A stretch of DNA of 64,000 nucleotides from Solirubrobacterales bacterium (GCA_025963965.1 JAOPZS010000084.1:62001-126000); one strand, 5' to 3'. Positions 41,331-51,382 are shown, counted from the first letter of the stretch. Notes: generated by a model from the letters alone, not told the origin. A program made the numbers and translations.

Positions 41331-41777
41331 ATGGCACCCTCAGTGAAGACCTACGTAGCGAAGCCGACCGACCGTGAGCGGAACTGGCTGATCGTCGACG
41401 CCAACGGCAAGACGCTCGGCCGCCTGGCCACGCAGCTGGCCGACCTGCTGCGCGGTAAGCGCAAGCCCGAGTACACGCCGCACATCGACACGGGCGACTT
41501 CGTCGTCGTCGTCAACGCCGAGAAGATCCACGTGAGCGGCAACAAGCGCCAGGACAAGCGCTACTACCGCCACTCCGGCTACCCCGGCGGGCTGCGCTCG
41601 CGCACCTTCGAGGAGATGCAGGCGCGCCGTCCCGAGGAGATCATCAGGCTGGCCGTCAAAGGCATGATGCCCCGCAACCGCCTCGCCCGGAAGCAGATCA
41701 CGAAGCTGAAGATCTACGCCGGCCCCGAGCACCCTCACGTGGCACAGAAGCCCACCCCCTTCGAGATCGAGGTCTGA
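41331..41777 (+). CDS. rplM: 50S ribosomal protein L13
   Basis: 148 residues from ATG 41331: [60 protein letters not shown] and [20 protein letters not shown] are all L13 signatures. It binds 23S rRNA early in 50S assembly. ATG 41331 was preferred over a longer frame from 41277. The stop overlaps the rpsI start by one base, the conserved rplM-rpsI operon. Confidence 0.97.
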   Translation: MAPSVKTYVAKPTDRERNWLIVDANGKTLGRLATQLADLLRGKRKPEYTPHIDTGDFVVVVNAEKIHVSGNKRQDKRYYRHSGYPGGLRSRTFEEMQARRPEEIIRLAVKGMMPRNRLARKQITKLKIYAGPEHPHVAQKPTPFEIEV

Positions 41778-42712
41778 TGGCAGACGAGGACACACCCGAC
41801 GACGCGGCGACGCCGCCCGCCGAGGACGCGGAGACCCCGCAGCACGCAGTGCCCGGCGAGGACGCCGCCGAGATAGCCGGTTCGGCCGAGGACGCCGCGC
41901 TGGAGGCCGCCGAGGAGGCTGCCGAGTCCGGCGCCCAGGCGCCCGAGCCCCCCACCGTCGAGCCGGCCGGTGAAGGCCACGCCGTTCCCACCGCGGACGC
42001 CCAGGAGCTCGCCGGGTCCGCCGAGGACGCTCCGCTGGAGGCAGCCCAGGAGGCGCAGGACGCGCAGGCCGAGGCAGCCGCCGAGAGCGAGGAGGAAGTG
42101 GACACGGACGCCGCCGCCGCACCCCGCGAGAAACCGTCTGTGCCCGGCGCGCACCTCGAGGTCGACATCGTCCCCGAGGGCGTCGACCCGCTGAACCGCG
42201 GCGAGGAGTACCAGGACCCCTACGCCGTCGAGGAGGAGCCGGAGGCCCAGACCCAGAGCGTTGAGACAGACCCCGAGGAGCCGGCCGCCGAGCCGATCTC
42301 GACCGCCGCGATCGATCTCGCCTCGGGCGCGCGTTACCGCGCGACGGGCAAGCGCAAGACGGCGATCGCCCGCGTCACGCTGCGGCCCGGAACCGGCACC
42401 TACCTGGTCAACGGCCGCACGCTCGAGACACATTTCCCGCGCACGACACTGCAGCGCAACATCCGCCAGCCGCTCGAGACGGTGGGCTACGAGGACCGCA
42501 TGGACGTCGTCGCTCGCCTGCATGGCGGCGGCATCTCCGCCCAGGCCGGCGCGCTGCGCCACGGCGTCTCGCGCGCCCTGCTCGAGGCCGACCCGAATCT
42601 CCGCGGCGAGTTGAAGCGTCGCGGCTTCCTGACGCGGGACTCGCGCGCCAAGGAGCGCAAGAAGGCCGGGCTGAAGAAGGCGCGCAAGCGTCCGCAGTTC
42701 TCCAAGCGCTAG
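41777..42712 (+). CDS. rpsI: 30S ribosomal protein S9 with long acidic N-terminal extension
   Basis: 311 residues, more than twice the usual 130. The conserved S9 domain starts near residue 187 ([15 protein letters not shown]) and ends [12 protein letters not shown], the tail that reaches the decoding site. Residues 1-185 are acidic and low-complexity, with a 26-residue unit repeated at residues 23-48 and 68-93 (20 of 26 identical, sharing AGSAEDA). The frame is unbroken and overlaps rplM by one base, so the extension is truly encoded. It may be disordered on the ribosome surface. Shorter acidic extensions are known in actinobacterial S9. Confidence 0.95.
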   Translation: MADEDTPDDAATPPAEDAETPQHAVPGEDAAEIAGSAEDAALEAAEEAAESGAQAPEPPTVEPAGEGHAVPTADAQELAGSAEDAPLEAAQEAQDAQAEAAAESEEEVDTDAAAAPREKPSVPGAHLEVDIVPEGVDPLNRGEEYQDPYAVEEEPEAQTQSVETDPEEPAAEPISTAAIDLASGARYRATGKRKTAIARVTLRPGTGTYLVNGRTLETHFPRTTLQRNIRQPLETVGYEDRMDVVARLHGGGISAQAGALRHGVSRALLEADPNLRGELKRRGFLTRDSRAKERKKAGLKKARKRPQFSKR

Positions 42713-42733
42713 GGCCTTCAAAGGAGGAAGTCG

Positions 42734-44053
42734 ATGGCCCGCAAGCTGTTCGGGACGGACGGCATCCGCGGTGTGGCGGGCGAGTTCCTGACCGCCGAGA
42801 TGGCGCTCGGCCTGGCCCGGGCCGCGACCGGGCACGCGGCCCCTGAGCGCCCGCAGGTGCTGATCGTGCGCGACACGCGCGAGTCCGGCGAGATGCTTGA
42901 GGCGGCCGTCGCGGCCGGTGTCAGCGCTGCCGGCGGTGACGCGCTGCTCGGCGGCGTGCTGCCGACGCCGGCGGCGCCTCTGCTGCTCAGCCGCTACGGG
43001 CTCGACCTCGCAGTGGTGCTGTCGGCTTCCCACAATCCCTACCGGGACAACGGCATCAAGTTCTTCGGCGGCGACGGCTACAAGCTCTCCGACGAGACCG
43101 AGCTGGAGATCGAGCGCGCACTCGAGCGACCAGCGGCGAGCGACGGGACGATCGGGCGGGTGCGCGAGCTGCGGGGCGCCGCCGAGGACTACCTGCGCGA
43201 GCTGCACAGCCGCTTCAACGACCTCGACCTGTCCGGCCTGGACGTGCTGCTGGACTGCGCCAACGGCGCCACCTACCGCGTCGCGCCGGAGATCTTCCGG
43301 CGCCTCGGCGCATCGGTGACGGTGCATGCCGCGAGCCCGGACGGACGAAACATCAACGACGGCTCAGGCTCCACGCACGTGCACGAGCTCGCCGGCGCCG
43401 TCGTCGCGGGGGGTCACCGTGTCGGCTTCGCCTTCGACGGCGACGGGGACCGGGTGCTCGCCGTCGACTCCCGCGGCGAGGTCGTCGACGGCGACGAGCT
43501 GCTCGCGCTGAGCGCGCTGCACCTGCGCGAGCAGGGTCGCCTGCGGGGTGGAGGCGTCGTCGTGACGGTGATGACCAACTACGGCTTTCACGCGGCGATG
43601 AAGCAGGAGGGCATCGACGTGACCGTGACCAACGTCGGCGACCGCTACGTGCTCGAGGAGCTCCGTGCGCGGGACTGGACGCTCGGCGGCGAGCAGTCCG
43701 GGCATCTGATCGAGATGGGCTTCAACCGCACCGGAGACGGCATCGCAGGTGCGCTGCTCACGCTCGAGGCGCTCGGCGGCGCCGACCTCGCCGAGCGAGC
43801 CGCGATGAGCAAGCTGCCCCAGCGCCTGGTCAACGTGAGGGTCCGCGACCGCGACTCGATCGCCGGCGCCGGCAGCGTGCACGAGGCCGTCCGCGCCGCC
43901 GAGGCCGAGCTCGACGGCCGCGGCCGCGTGCTGGTCCGGCCCAGCGGCACCGAGCCGCTCGTGCGGGTGATGGTCGAGGCGCCGACCGCCGAGGAGGCCG
44001 ACGAGCTGTGTGGGCGGCTCGTAGCACTGGTCGAGGCCGAGCTCGGCGGCTGA
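42734..44053 (+). CDS. glmM: Phosphoglucosamine mutase
   Basis: ATG 42734 follows AAAGGAGG. The 439-residue enzyme opens MARKLFGTDGIRGVAGEFLT. It has the catalytic phosphoserine loop VVLSASHNPYRDNGIKFFGG, metal-binding FAFDGDGDRVLAVD, GGEQSGHLIE and the phosphate-binding RPSGTEPLVRVMVEA. It interconverts glucosamine-6-P and glucosamine-1-P for UDP-GlcNAc and the cell wall. glmS follows, so two consecutive steps of one pathway lie together. Confidence 0.97.
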   Translation: MARKLFGTDGIRGVAGEFLTAEMALGLARAATGHAAPERPQVLIVRDTRESGEMLEAAVAAGVSAAGGDALLGGVLPTPAAPLLLSRYGLDLAVVLSASHNPYRDNGIKFFGGDGYKLSDETELEIERALERPAASDGTIGRVRELRGAAEDYLRELHSRFNDLDLSGLDVLLDCANGATYRVAPEIFRRLGASVTVHAASPDGRNINDGSGSTHVHELAGAVVAGGHRVGFAFDGDGDRVLAVDSRGEVVDGDELLALSALHLREQGRLRGGGVVVTVMTNYGFHAAMKQEGIDVTVTNVGDRYVLEELRARDWTLGGEQSGHLIEMGFNRTGDGIAGALLTLEALGGADLAERAAMSKLPQRLVNVRVRDRDSIAGAGSVHEAVRAAEAELDGRGRVLVRPSGTEPLVRVMVEAPTAEEADELCGRLVALVEAELGG

Positions 44054-44114
44054 GCGGCTCCCCGCGGCATCCGCCGCCCAAGCGCGCACGGCCGCCCTTG
44101 GTATCTTCGAGCGG

Positions 44115-45968
44115 GTGTGCGGCATCGTTGGCTACGTCGGATCCCGGCCCGTCCGTGACCTGCTGCTCGCCGGTTTGACGCGGCTGGAATACCGCGGCTA
44201 TGACTCGGCCGGCATCTCGGTCATCGCGGGCGAGAAGATCGACGCGGTGCGGGCCGTCGGCAACCTGGGCGCGCTGCGCGAGAAGCTTGACGGCGAAGGG
44301 GGCTCGGTCGCCCTCGCCGAGCGACCGGCGACGACCGGGATCGGCCACACACGCTGGGCGACGCACGGTCGCGTCAGCGAGGAGAACGCCCATCCCCACA
44401 GCGACGACGGCGACCGCATCCACGTCGTCGTCAACGGCATCGTCGAGAACTACATGGCGCTCAAGCAGGACCTCCTCGACGGCGGCAGCGTGTTCAGCTC
44501 TGAGACCGACGCCGAGGTGATCGCGCACCTGATCGCAGAGCTCTACGACGGTGATCTCGGCGATGCCGTCCGCGCCGCCTACAACCGGCTGGAGGGCCAC
44601 TACGCGTTCGTCGCGATGAGCCTCGACGAGCCAGACGTGCTGGTCGGCGCGCGCAAGGAGTGCCCGCTGATCATCGGGCGCGGCGACGGCGAGCAGTTCA
44701 TCGCCTCGGCCGTGCCCGGGTTCCTCGCCGAGACCCGCCGCGTGCAGTACCTGGAGAGCGGCGAGATCGTCGTGCTGCGCCCCGGCGGCGTAGAGATCAT
44801 GACGGCCGCCGGCGAGCCCATCGAGCGCCCCGAGGAGCTCGTCGACTGGGACGAGGCGACGGCCGAGAAGGGTGGCTACGAGACTTTCATGCTGAAGGAG
44901 ATCCACGAACAGGCCGACGCCGTCGCCGATGCGATCGCCGGACGCACCGCACGGGGCGACGGCATCGACCTGGCCGAGGACAACGTGTTCGACGAGTCGC
45001 TTCTGAGCGGACTCCGGCGGATCGTGATCGTCGGCTGCGGCACCGCCTACCACGCAGGGCTGATCGGGCGCTACGCGATCGAAGAGTGGGCGCGCGTCCC
45101 GGTCGAGATGGACATCGCCTCGGAGTACCGCTACCGCAACCCCGTCGTCGGTCCCGACGACCTCGTGATCGGCATCACGCAGTCGGGAGAGACCGCCGAC
45201 ACGCTCGCCGCGATGCGCCTCGCCCGCGAGCGCGGCGCTCGCGTCGTGGCCGTCACCAACACGATGGGCTCGCAGGCCACGCGCGACGCCGACGGCACGC
45301 TCTTCACCCGCGCCGGCCTGGAGATCGGCGTCGCCGCGACGAAGACGTTCATCTGCCAGGTGGCCGTGATGTACACGTTCGCGCTGCGTCTCGCCGAGCT
45401 GCGCGGCGAGCTGCCGCCCGAGCGCCTCGCCGAGCTGGTCGCCGAGGTCAAGCGCCTGCCGCACTGCATCGACGCGGTGCTGGGGCGTGCCGCCGATCAG
45501 GTCCGGCCGATCGCCGACGCCCACTGGCAGAACGACTTCTTCCTCTACATCGGCCGCCACGTCGGCCTGCCCGTCGCGCTCGAGGGTGCGCTGAAGCTCA
45601 AGGAGATCTCCTACATCGCCACCGACGCCTACGCCGCGGGTGAGATGAAGCACGGTCCGATCGCGCTGCTCGACGAGTCGACGCCGGTCGTCTGCGTGGC
45701 CACCGACTCGCCTGTCCTCGACAAGGTCGTCTCGAATATGCAGGAGGTGCGCGCTCGCGGCGCGCACGTGATCGCGATCGCCACCGAAGGCAACACGACA
45801 ATCGCCCAGCAGTCCGAGGCGACCGTCGGGGTGCCGCCGCTGGACTGGATGCTGCAACCGCTGCTGGCAGTGATCCCGCTGCAGCTGCTCGCTTATCAAA
45901 TCGCCAGGCGGCGGGGGCTGAACGTCGACCAGCCGCGCAACCTCGCCAAGACGGTGACCGTCGAGTAG
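44115..45968 (+). CDS. glmS: Glucosamine-fructose-6-phosphate aminotransferase
   Basis: GTG 44115 follows TATCTT by seven bases, so the mRNA is probably leaderless. The 617-residue enzyme starts MCGIVGYVGSRPVRDLLLAG with the N-terminal nucleophile Cys2 after Met removal. It has the glutaminase motif GHTRWATHGRVSEENAHPH and two SIS domains (IVIVGCGTAYHAG, GITQSGETADTLAAM), ending DQPRNLAKTVTVE, the conserved C-terminus. It makes glucosamine-6-P from fructose-6-P and glutamine, the entry to amino-sugar synthesis. Confidence 0.97.
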   Translation: MCGIVGYVGSRPVRDLLLAGLTRLEYRGYDSAGISVIAGEKIDAVRAVGNLGALREKLDGEGGSVALAERPATTGIGHTRWATHGRVSEENAHPHSDDGDRIHVVVNGIVENYMALKQDLLDGGSVFSSETDAEVIAHLIAELYDGDLGDAVRAAYNRLEGHYAFVAMSLDEPDVLVGARKECPLIIGRGDGEQFIASAVPGFLAETRRVQYLESGEIVVLRPGGVEIMTAAGEPIERPEELVDWDEATAEKGGYETFMLKEIHEQADAVADAIAGRTARGDGIDLAEDNVFDESLLSGLRRIVIVGCGTAYHAGLIGRYAIEEWARVPVEMDIASEYRYRNPVVGPDDLVIGITQSGETADTLAAMRLARERGARVVAVTNTMGSQATRDADGTLFTRAGLEIGVAATKTFICQVAVMYTFALRLAELRGELPPERLAELVAEVKRLPHCIDAVLGRAADQVRPIADAHWQNDFFLYIGRHVGLPVALEGALKLKEISYIATDAYAAGEMKHGPIALLDESTPVVCVATDSPVLDKVVSNMQEVRARGAHVIAIATEGNTTIAQQSEATVGVPPLDWMLQPLLAVIPLQLLAYQIARRRGLNVDQPRNLAKTVTVE

Positions 45969-46019
45969 GCGCCGGCGCGCCGTGGCGGCGCGCTGCCGTG
46001 AGCATCTAGCATCGCTGTC

Positions 46020-47597
46020 GTGGAGGACCTGCCCGACTGGCTGACGCCGCTGCCCGACGCCGAGACGATGCGTCGCGTCGACCGCTGGGCGATCGACGAG
46101 CAGGGCGTCGACAGCCTCGAGCTGATGGAGCGTGCCGGTGGCGCCGTCGCCGCCGCCGTCGAGCGGCTGGCCCCGGACGGGTCCGTCGCGGTCTACTGCG
46201 GCAAGGGCAACAACGGCGGCGACGGGCTGGTCGTCGCGCGCCTGCTGCGCGAGGCCGGTCGCGACGTGGCCGTCGTCTGCGCCTCGCCGCCCGGGGAGCT
46301 CGAGGGCGATGCCGGCGAGAACCTGAAACGCCTGCCGGGAGACGGCCCGGTGCGGCTCGACGGCAGCCCCTGGCGCGGCAAGGGCGCCGGGCGCGGGAAG
46401 CGCTCCTCGCCGCTGGACGATCGCGTGGCGATCGTCGACGCGCTGCTCGGCACGGGCTTTCGGGGAGAGCCACACGGCGAGATCGCCGCTGCGATCGAGG
46501 AGCTCGCGAAGGCGGCCGCCCCGGTCATCAGCGTCGACGTGCCCAGTGGCGTCGATGCCTCCACGGGGGTCGTCGCCGGGCCTGCCGTGCGGGCCGCCGC
46601 GACCGTCACCTTCCATGCCGCCAAGGCAGGACTGTGGATCCGCCCCGGCAAGGAATACGCCGGCGCGGTCGAGGTCGCAGACATCGGCATCCCGCGGGGC
46701 GCCCCGATGGCGTCGGCGATCGGGCTGATCGAGCCGACCGTGCTCGCGCTGCTGCCGCGTCGCAGCGGCTCCTCGACGAAGTTCGCCTCCGGCCACGTGC
46801 TCGTGGTGGGAGGCTCGCTGGGTCTCACCGGAGCGCCGGCGATGGCCTCGCGCGCGGCGATGCGCGCAGGCGCCGGTTACGTCACGGCGCTCGTCCCGGC
46901 CGGGCTCCAGCAGGTGCTTGCCGGCTCCGGGATGCCCGAGCTGATGACCCGCGGCCTGCCCGAAAGCGAAGGCGCGCTCAGCAACGTCGGGGTCGAGCAG
47001 GTGCTCGAAGCGACCGCTCGCGGCGGTGCGCTGGCGCTCGGACCCGGGCTCGGTCGCACCGAGCAGGCGGCCGTCTTCGCGCGTCGCCTGGCGCGCGCCG
47101 CGAAGCTGCCGATGGTGCTCGACGCAGACGGGCTCAACGCGCATGCAGGGCGCCTCGCCGAGCTGACGCACAGACCGGCCGCGACCGTGCTGACCCCGCA
47201 CGCCGGCGAGCTGGGCAGGCTGCTCGAGCTGGACAGCGACGAGGTCGAAGCCGAGCGCCTGCGCCACGTGCGCGAGGCGTCCAGGCGCTCCGGCGCGATC
47301 GTCGTCCTGAAGGGCGACGACACGCTCGTCGCCGCACCCGACGGGCATGTCGCCGTGAGCCGCGGCGGCAGTCCCGCGCTCGCCACGGCCGGGACAGGCG
47401 ACGTCCTCACCGGTGTGATCGCCGCGCTGCTCGCCCAGCGGCTCGACCCGTTCCTGGCGGCCGCCGCCGGAGTGCTGCTGCACGTCCGGGCCGGACGCCT
47501 TGCGGCGCTCGCCGTCGGGTCGGCCGAGGCCGTGATCGCCGGCGATGTGATCGAAGCGCTCGCGCGAGCCCGCGGGCAGGAGGGCGCAGGTGGCTGA
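46020..47597 (+). CDS. nnr: Bifunctional NAD(P)H-hydrate repair enzyme (epimerase plus dehydratase)
   Basis: GTG 46020 follows TAGCAT by seven bases. The 525 residues join two enzymes. The N-terminal YjeF epimerase has DETMRRVDRWAI-like DAETMRRVDRWA and YCGKGNNGGDGLVVARLL. The C-terminal ADP/ATP-dependent dehydratase has VVGGSLGLTGAPAMASRAAM, GPGLGRTEQA, TPHAGELGRLL and the AGTGDVLTGVIAALLAQ box. Together they restore NADH and NADPH damaged by hydration. Its stop overlaps alr by eight bases. Confidence 0.95.
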   Translation: MEDLPDWLTPLPDAETMRRVDRWAIDEQGVDSLELMERAGGAVAAAVERLAPDGSVAVYCGKGNNGGDGLVVARLLREAGRDVAVVCASPPGELEGDAGENLKRLPGDGPVRLDGSPWRGKGAGRGKRSSPLDDRVAIVDALLGTGFRGEPHGEIAAAIEELAKAAAPVISVDVPSGVDASTGVVAGPAVRAAATVTFHAAKAGLWIRPGKEYAGAVEVADIGIPRGAPMASAIGLIEPTVLALLPRRSGSSTKFASGHVLVVGGSLGLTGAPAMASRAAMRAGAGYVTALVPAGLQQVLAGSGMPELMTRGLPESEGALSNVGVEQVLEATARGGALALGPGLGRTEQAAVFARRLARAAKLPMVLDADGLNAHAGRLAELTHRPAATVLTPHAGELGRLLELDSDEVEAERLRHVREASRRSGAIVVLKGDDTLVAAPDGHVAVSRGGSPALATAGTGDVLTGVIAALLAQRLDPFLAAAAGVLLHVRAGRLAALAVGSAEAVIAGDVIEALARARGQEGAGG

Positions 47598-48792
47598 GCG
47601 CGCAGGGGAGACGCCTGCGGCGAGCGAGGGACCGGCCGCCGAACGCGTGCAGGCGAGCGTCAACGTCGCGGCGATCGAGCGCAACTGTGCGCGACTGCGG
47701 GCCGGCCTGGCCGATGGCACGCAGCTGTGTGCCGTCGTGAAGGCCGACGGTTACGGTCACGGCGCGGTCGCGAGCTCCCGGGCGGCGCTCGCCGGAGGCG
47801 CTGACTGGCTGGCCGTCGCCGGGTCGCGCGAGCTTTGCGAGCTTCGGGCGGCTGGCCTGGAGGTGCCGATCCTCGTGATGGGCGCACTGACCCAAGGTGA
47901 ACTCGCCGATACCCTCGCCGCGCGTGGCGACGTCGTCGTCTGGGCGGAGCGCCAGGTGGCCGCAGTCGCAGCAGCCGGGGGCGGGCGGGTGCACGTCAAG
48001 CTCGACTCGGGGATGGGACGGCTCGGCACGCGCCACCCCGAGGAGGCGAGTGCCGTGGCCGACGCGGCGGACCGAACGCCCGGGGTCGAGCTGGCCGGCG
48101 CGATGACGCATTTCGCAACAGCCGACGAGCTCGACGACGACGGCTTCTTCTCCGTCCAGCTGCGTGTCTTCGAGCGCTGGGTCGCTGCGCTCAAGCAGAC
48201 CCGCCCGGGCCTCCTGGTCCATGCCGCCAACAGCGCTGCGATGCTGCGCGACACGGCGGCGCAGTTCGACATGGTGCGCTGCGGCATCGCGATCTATGGC
48301 ATGGACCCGTTCGGCGAGGACCCGGCCGAGCGCGGCCTCGAGCCGGCGCTCGAACTGCGCTCCTACCTGGCGGACGTCAAGGACTGCAGCGCCGGAGAGA
48401 GCGCCGGCTATGGAAGGCGGTTCGTCGCCGAGCGCGACACCGTCGTCGGCGTGCTGCCACTCGGCTACGGCGACGGCTGGCGGCGCAACCTGACGAACGC
48501 GTGCGACGTGCTGATCGGCGGTGTGCGCTACCCGCTCGTCGGCACGATCAGCATGGACAGCGTCACTGTCGACCTCGGGCCGGATGGCGGCGAGTCACTG
48601 CTCGGGGAGCCGGCGGTGCTGATCGGCCTGCAGGGCAGCGGGCGGATCACCGCCGAGGAGATCGCGCGCCGCCTGGAGACGATCAACTACGAGATCACGT
48701 GCGGGCTCACGCCGCGCGTCACGCGCGTCTACCACCGCGACGGCGCCCCTGAAGCGGCGCGGGCAGCGGCGAACGAGCCCGGGTCGGCGTGA
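47590..48792 (+). CDS. alr: Alanine racemase
   Basis: GTG 47590 lies inside the nnr end. The 400-residue enzyme has the PLP lysine in AVVKADGYGHGAVA, the HVKLDSGMGRLGTR stretch, the TMSMD-like box GTISMDSVTVDLGP, and the catalytic tyrosine region SAGYGRRFVAERDT. It makes D-alanine for peptidoglycan. A 20-residue alanine/glutamate N-terminal extension precedes the usual start; a later start is possible. It is between nnr and the CCA-type gene with overlaps on both sides. Confidence 0.95.
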   Translation: MAERAGETPAASEGPAAERVQASVNVAAIERNCARLRAGLADGTQLCAVVKADGYGHGAVASSRAALAGGADWLAVAGSRELCELRAAGLEVPILVMGALTQGELADTLAARGDVVVWAERQVAAVAAAGGGRVHVKLDSGMGRLGTRHPEEASAVADAADRTPGVELAGAMTHFATADELDDDGFFSVQLRVFERWVAALKQTRPGLLVHAANSAAMLRDTAAQFDMVRCGIAIYGMDPFGEDPAERGLEPALELRSYLADVKDCSAGESAGYGRRFVAERDTVVGVLPLGYGDGWRRNLTNACDVLIGGVRYPLVGTISMDSVTVDLGPDGGESLLGEPAVLIGLQGSGRITAEEIARRLETINYEITCGLTPRVTRVYHRDGAPEAARAAANEPGSA

Positions 48793-50213
48793 GCGCCGGT
48801 CTCGACGCAGCTCGCGAGGCGCTCGCGGGCAGTCCCGCTTGGCTCGTCGGCGGTGCTGTGCGCGACGCGCTGCTGGGACGGCCCACGGCCGACTACGACA
48901 TCGTCGTCGCCGGCGATCCGGCACGAGCCGCAAAGGCGGTGGCCCGCGCGGGGGGACGCGCCGCCTGCTTCGCTCTCTCTGAGGAGTTCGGATCCTGGCG
49001 CGTCGTCGCGCGCGACAACAGCTGGCAGGTCGACCTCGAGCCGCTGCGCGGCGAGACGCTCGAGGCCGACCTGGCGCTGCGCGACTTCACCGTCAACGCG
49101 ATCGCCCAGCCGCTCTCCGGAGGCGAGCCGATCGACCCGCTAGGCGGCGGCGCCGACCTGCGGGCCAAGCGCCTGCGCGTCGCCGGCCCGGCCTCCTTCC
49201 AGGACGACCCGCTGCGCGTATTGCGGCTCGTGCGCGTCGCCGTCGAGCTCGGCCTGCGCCCGGACGAGGAGGCGCTGCGCGGCGCCCGAGAGCAGGCGTC
49301 CGGCCTCGCGGGGGTCTCCGGTGAGCGTGTCTTCGGAGAGTTGCGCCGCACGATCGCGACGCCCGCGGCGAGAGCCGGCATCGAGCTGATCGCCGACATC
49401 GGCGCGCTGGGAGTCGTGGCGCCCGAGCTCGACGCTCTGCGAGGCGTCGAGCAGAGCGCCTACCACCACGCCGACGTCTACGGCCACACGCTCGAGGTGC
49501 TCGACCGGGCAATCGAGCTGACGACACCCGGCGATCCTGGGGGGGACGACGCGGAGCCGGCGATTGGGCGGCACCGCGCCGCGATCGCCGCGCTGCTCGG
49601 CGAGCCGCTCGCCGACGGCCTCAGCCGCGGCGAGGCGCTGCGCTGGGGAGCGCTGCTGCACGATGCGGCAAAGCCGCTGACTCGCGAGGTGCGCCCGCAG
49701 GACGGACGCATCACGTTCATCGGCCATGACCGCGCCGGCGCCGAGCTGGCCAGGGAGATGCTCGGGCGGCTGCGAACCAGCGAGCGGCTGCGCTCCCACG
49801 TCGCCGCGCTCGTGCGCAACCACCTGCGCCTCGGCTTTCTCGTGCACGAGCCCCAGCCGCTGGCCCGTCGCACGGTCTACACCTACCTCACGAGCTGCGC
49901 GCCCGTCGAGGCCGACGTCACGCTGCTGACGGTCGCCGACCGGCTCGCCACGCGCGGGCGCAGCGCCGAGCGGGCGATCGACGCGCACCTGCGACTCGCC
50001 TCGGCGATGCTCGGCGACGCGCTGCGCTGGCGCGCGGAGGGGCCGCCCGCGCCGCTCGTGCGCGGCGACGAGCTGGCGCGGCTCCTGGACCTCGCCCCGG
50101 GCCCGCAGCTGGGGGGCCTGCTCGACGAGCTGGCGCAGGCGCGCTACGCCGGTGAGATCGAGACACCCGAGCAGGCCGTCATGCACGCCCGCGCGATGCT
50201 CGCTGGGCGCTGA
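48789..50213 (+). CDS. tRNA nucleotidyltransferase / poly(A) polymerase family protein with HD domain
   Basis: GTG 48789 overlaps alr by four bases. The 474-residue protein has the class II nucleotidyltransferase core (AWLVGGAVRDALLGRPTADY, then DIVVAG with catalytic aspartates), ALRDFTVNAIAQPL and DDPLRVLRLVRVAVELGL. A C-terminal HD domain (HHADVYGHTLEVLD, LHDAAKPLTREV, GHDRAGAELAREML) is present. It may add CCA to tRNA 3' ends; tRNA-Leu in this window lacks encoded CCA, which fits a need for that activity. Some members add only A or C. Confidence 0.88.
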   Translation: MSAGLDAAREALAGSPAWLVGGAVRDALLGRPTADYDIVVAGDPARAAKAVARAGGRAACFALSEEFGSWRVVARDNSWQVDLEPLRGETLEADLALRDFTVNAIAQPLSGGEPIDPLGGGADLRAKRLRVAGPASFQDDPLRVLRLVRVAVELGLRPDEEALRGAREQASGLAGVSGERVFGELRRTIATPAARAGIELIADIGALGVVAPELDALRGVEQSAYHHADVYGHTLEVLDRAIELTTPGDPGGDDAEPAIGRHRAAIAALLGEPLADGLSRGEALRWGALLHDAAKPLTREVRPQDGRITFIGHDRAGAELAREMLGRLRTSERLRSHVAALVRNHLRLGFLVHEPQPLARRTVYTYLTSCAPVEADVTLLTVADRLATRGRSAERAIDAHLRLASAMLGDALRWRAEGPPAPLVRGDELARLLDLAPGPQLGGLLDELAQARYAGEIETPEQAVMHARAMLAGR

Positions 50214-50240
50214 AGCGAGGGCTGGCTAGGATCAGGCCGC

Positions 50241-50654
50241 GTGTCCGATCCCGACTGCATCTTCTGCAAGATCCTCGCCGGTGAGCTGCCGGCGACGATC
50301 GTCGACGAAGACGAGCTGACGATCGCGTTCATGGACATCGCGCCGGCGACGCGCGGACACGCCCTGGTGATCCCGCGGGCCCACTCGCGCGACGTGTTCG
50401 AGGCCGGCCCGGAGGACCTGCAGGCGACGATCCTGGCCGCGCAGCGCCTCGCCAGACGAGTCCGGGAGCGCCTTGGAGCGGACGGGGTGAACCTGCTCAA
50501 CTCCGCCGGCGCGGCCGCCTGGCAGACGGTATTTCACCTGCACATCCACGTGATTCCGCGCTACCGAGACGATCCTCTGCGGCTGCCGTGGGTACCATCG
50601 GCGGGCGATCCCGAGGAGATCGCCGCCGCCGCGCAGGAGTTGGCAGGGGGATAG
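50241..50654 (+). CDS. HIT-family nucleotide hydrolase
   Basis: GTG 50241 is eight bases after TAGGAT, another probable leaderless gene. The 137 residues open with the zinc-binding CIFCKILAGELPATIV and carry the HIT triad FHLHIHVIPRY (HxHxH). GHALVIPRAHSRDVFE is the usual first half. Proteins of this HinT-like branch hydrolyse nucleoside phosphoramidates. The gene ends a run of core genes. Confidence 0.92.
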   Translation: MSDPDCIFCKILAGELPATIVDEDELTIAFMDIAPATRGHALVIPRAHSRDVFEAGPEDLQATILAAQRLARRVRERLGADGVNLLNSAGAAAWQTVFHLHIHVIPRYRDDPLRLPWVPSAGDPEEIAAAAQELAGG

Positions 50655-50705
50655 CGAAATGATCCAACCGCTACATCGAGCGCGTTGGCGTGTTGAATTG
50701 CTGAG

Positions 50706-51371
50706 ATGAGACGGATCAAGACCGCCATATTCGCGAGCTTCCTGCTCGCCCTCGCGCTGCCCGCCGCCGCGCCCGCCACGCTCAGCGAAGTGGGCGTGCT
50801 CGGCACCACCAACCCGGCGACCGTCGCCAGCTGCCCGGCGAGCCCGTGCCTGGCGGTCAGCCGCACGACCGGCTTTCAGGTCAAGGTCGCGACCGCGCAC
50901 AACCCGCTCGGGGTGCCGCGTGACGGCTCGATCGTCGGCTGGACGATCACGCTGGGCAAGCCGAACGCGACCCAGATCAAATTCTTCAACACCAACGAGG
51001 GCGGCGTCTCCGAAGCGGCGATCGCCGTGCTGCGCGCGCAGAAGAGCCCGAACCTGACCTACAAGCTGATCGCCCAGGGCCCGCTGACGAAGCTGCAGCC
51101 GTACTTCGGCAAGACCGTCCAGTTCCCGCTGGAAACGACGATCAAGGTCAAAAAGGGCGACATCGTGGCGCTGACCGTGCCGACCTGGGCGCCGGCGCTG
51201 GCGCTGGGCTTCGGCAACGACACGTCCTGGCGGGCGAGCCGGCCGAAGAAGCAGTGCACGACGACGAGCGCGCAGACGGCGCACACGCAGATCAACACGC
51301 CGATTCAGTACTACTGCCTCTACCAGACCGCCCGCCTGACCTACAGCGCCACGCTGATCTCCACTCCCTGA
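50706..51371 (+). CDS. Secreted hypothetical protein
   Basis: ATG 50706 gives 221 residues starting MRRIKTAIFASFLLALALPA, a clear signal peptide with likely cleavage after APA. The mature part is beta-rich (GSIVGWTITLGKPNATQIKF, VKKGDIVALTVPTWAPALAL) and has four cysteines. It has no catalytic motif. The pattern fits a beta-sandwich extracellular protein. I have the impression this is a recurrent secreted type in Solirubrobacterales, but no function is known to me. Confidence 0.7.
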   Translation: MRRIKTAIFASFLLALALPAAAPATLSEVGVLGTTNPATVASCPASPCLAVSRTTGFQVKVATAHNPLGVPRDGSIVGWTITLGKPNATQIKFFNTNEGGVSEAAIAVLRAQKSPNLTYKLIAQGPLTKLQPYFGKTVQFPLETTIKVKKGDIVALTVPTWAPALALGFGNDTSWRASRPKKQCTTTSAQTAHTQINTPIQYYCLYQTARLTYSATLISTP

Positions 51372-51382
51372 GCGGGGCGTAG

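Noticed and set aside
43830-47720. 1296-codon open frame on the minus strand
   Set aside because: It is antisense to glmM, glmS, nnr and alr, which have full family motifs. High GC leaves long open antisense frames; the sequence is rich in Arg, His and Gly with no domain.
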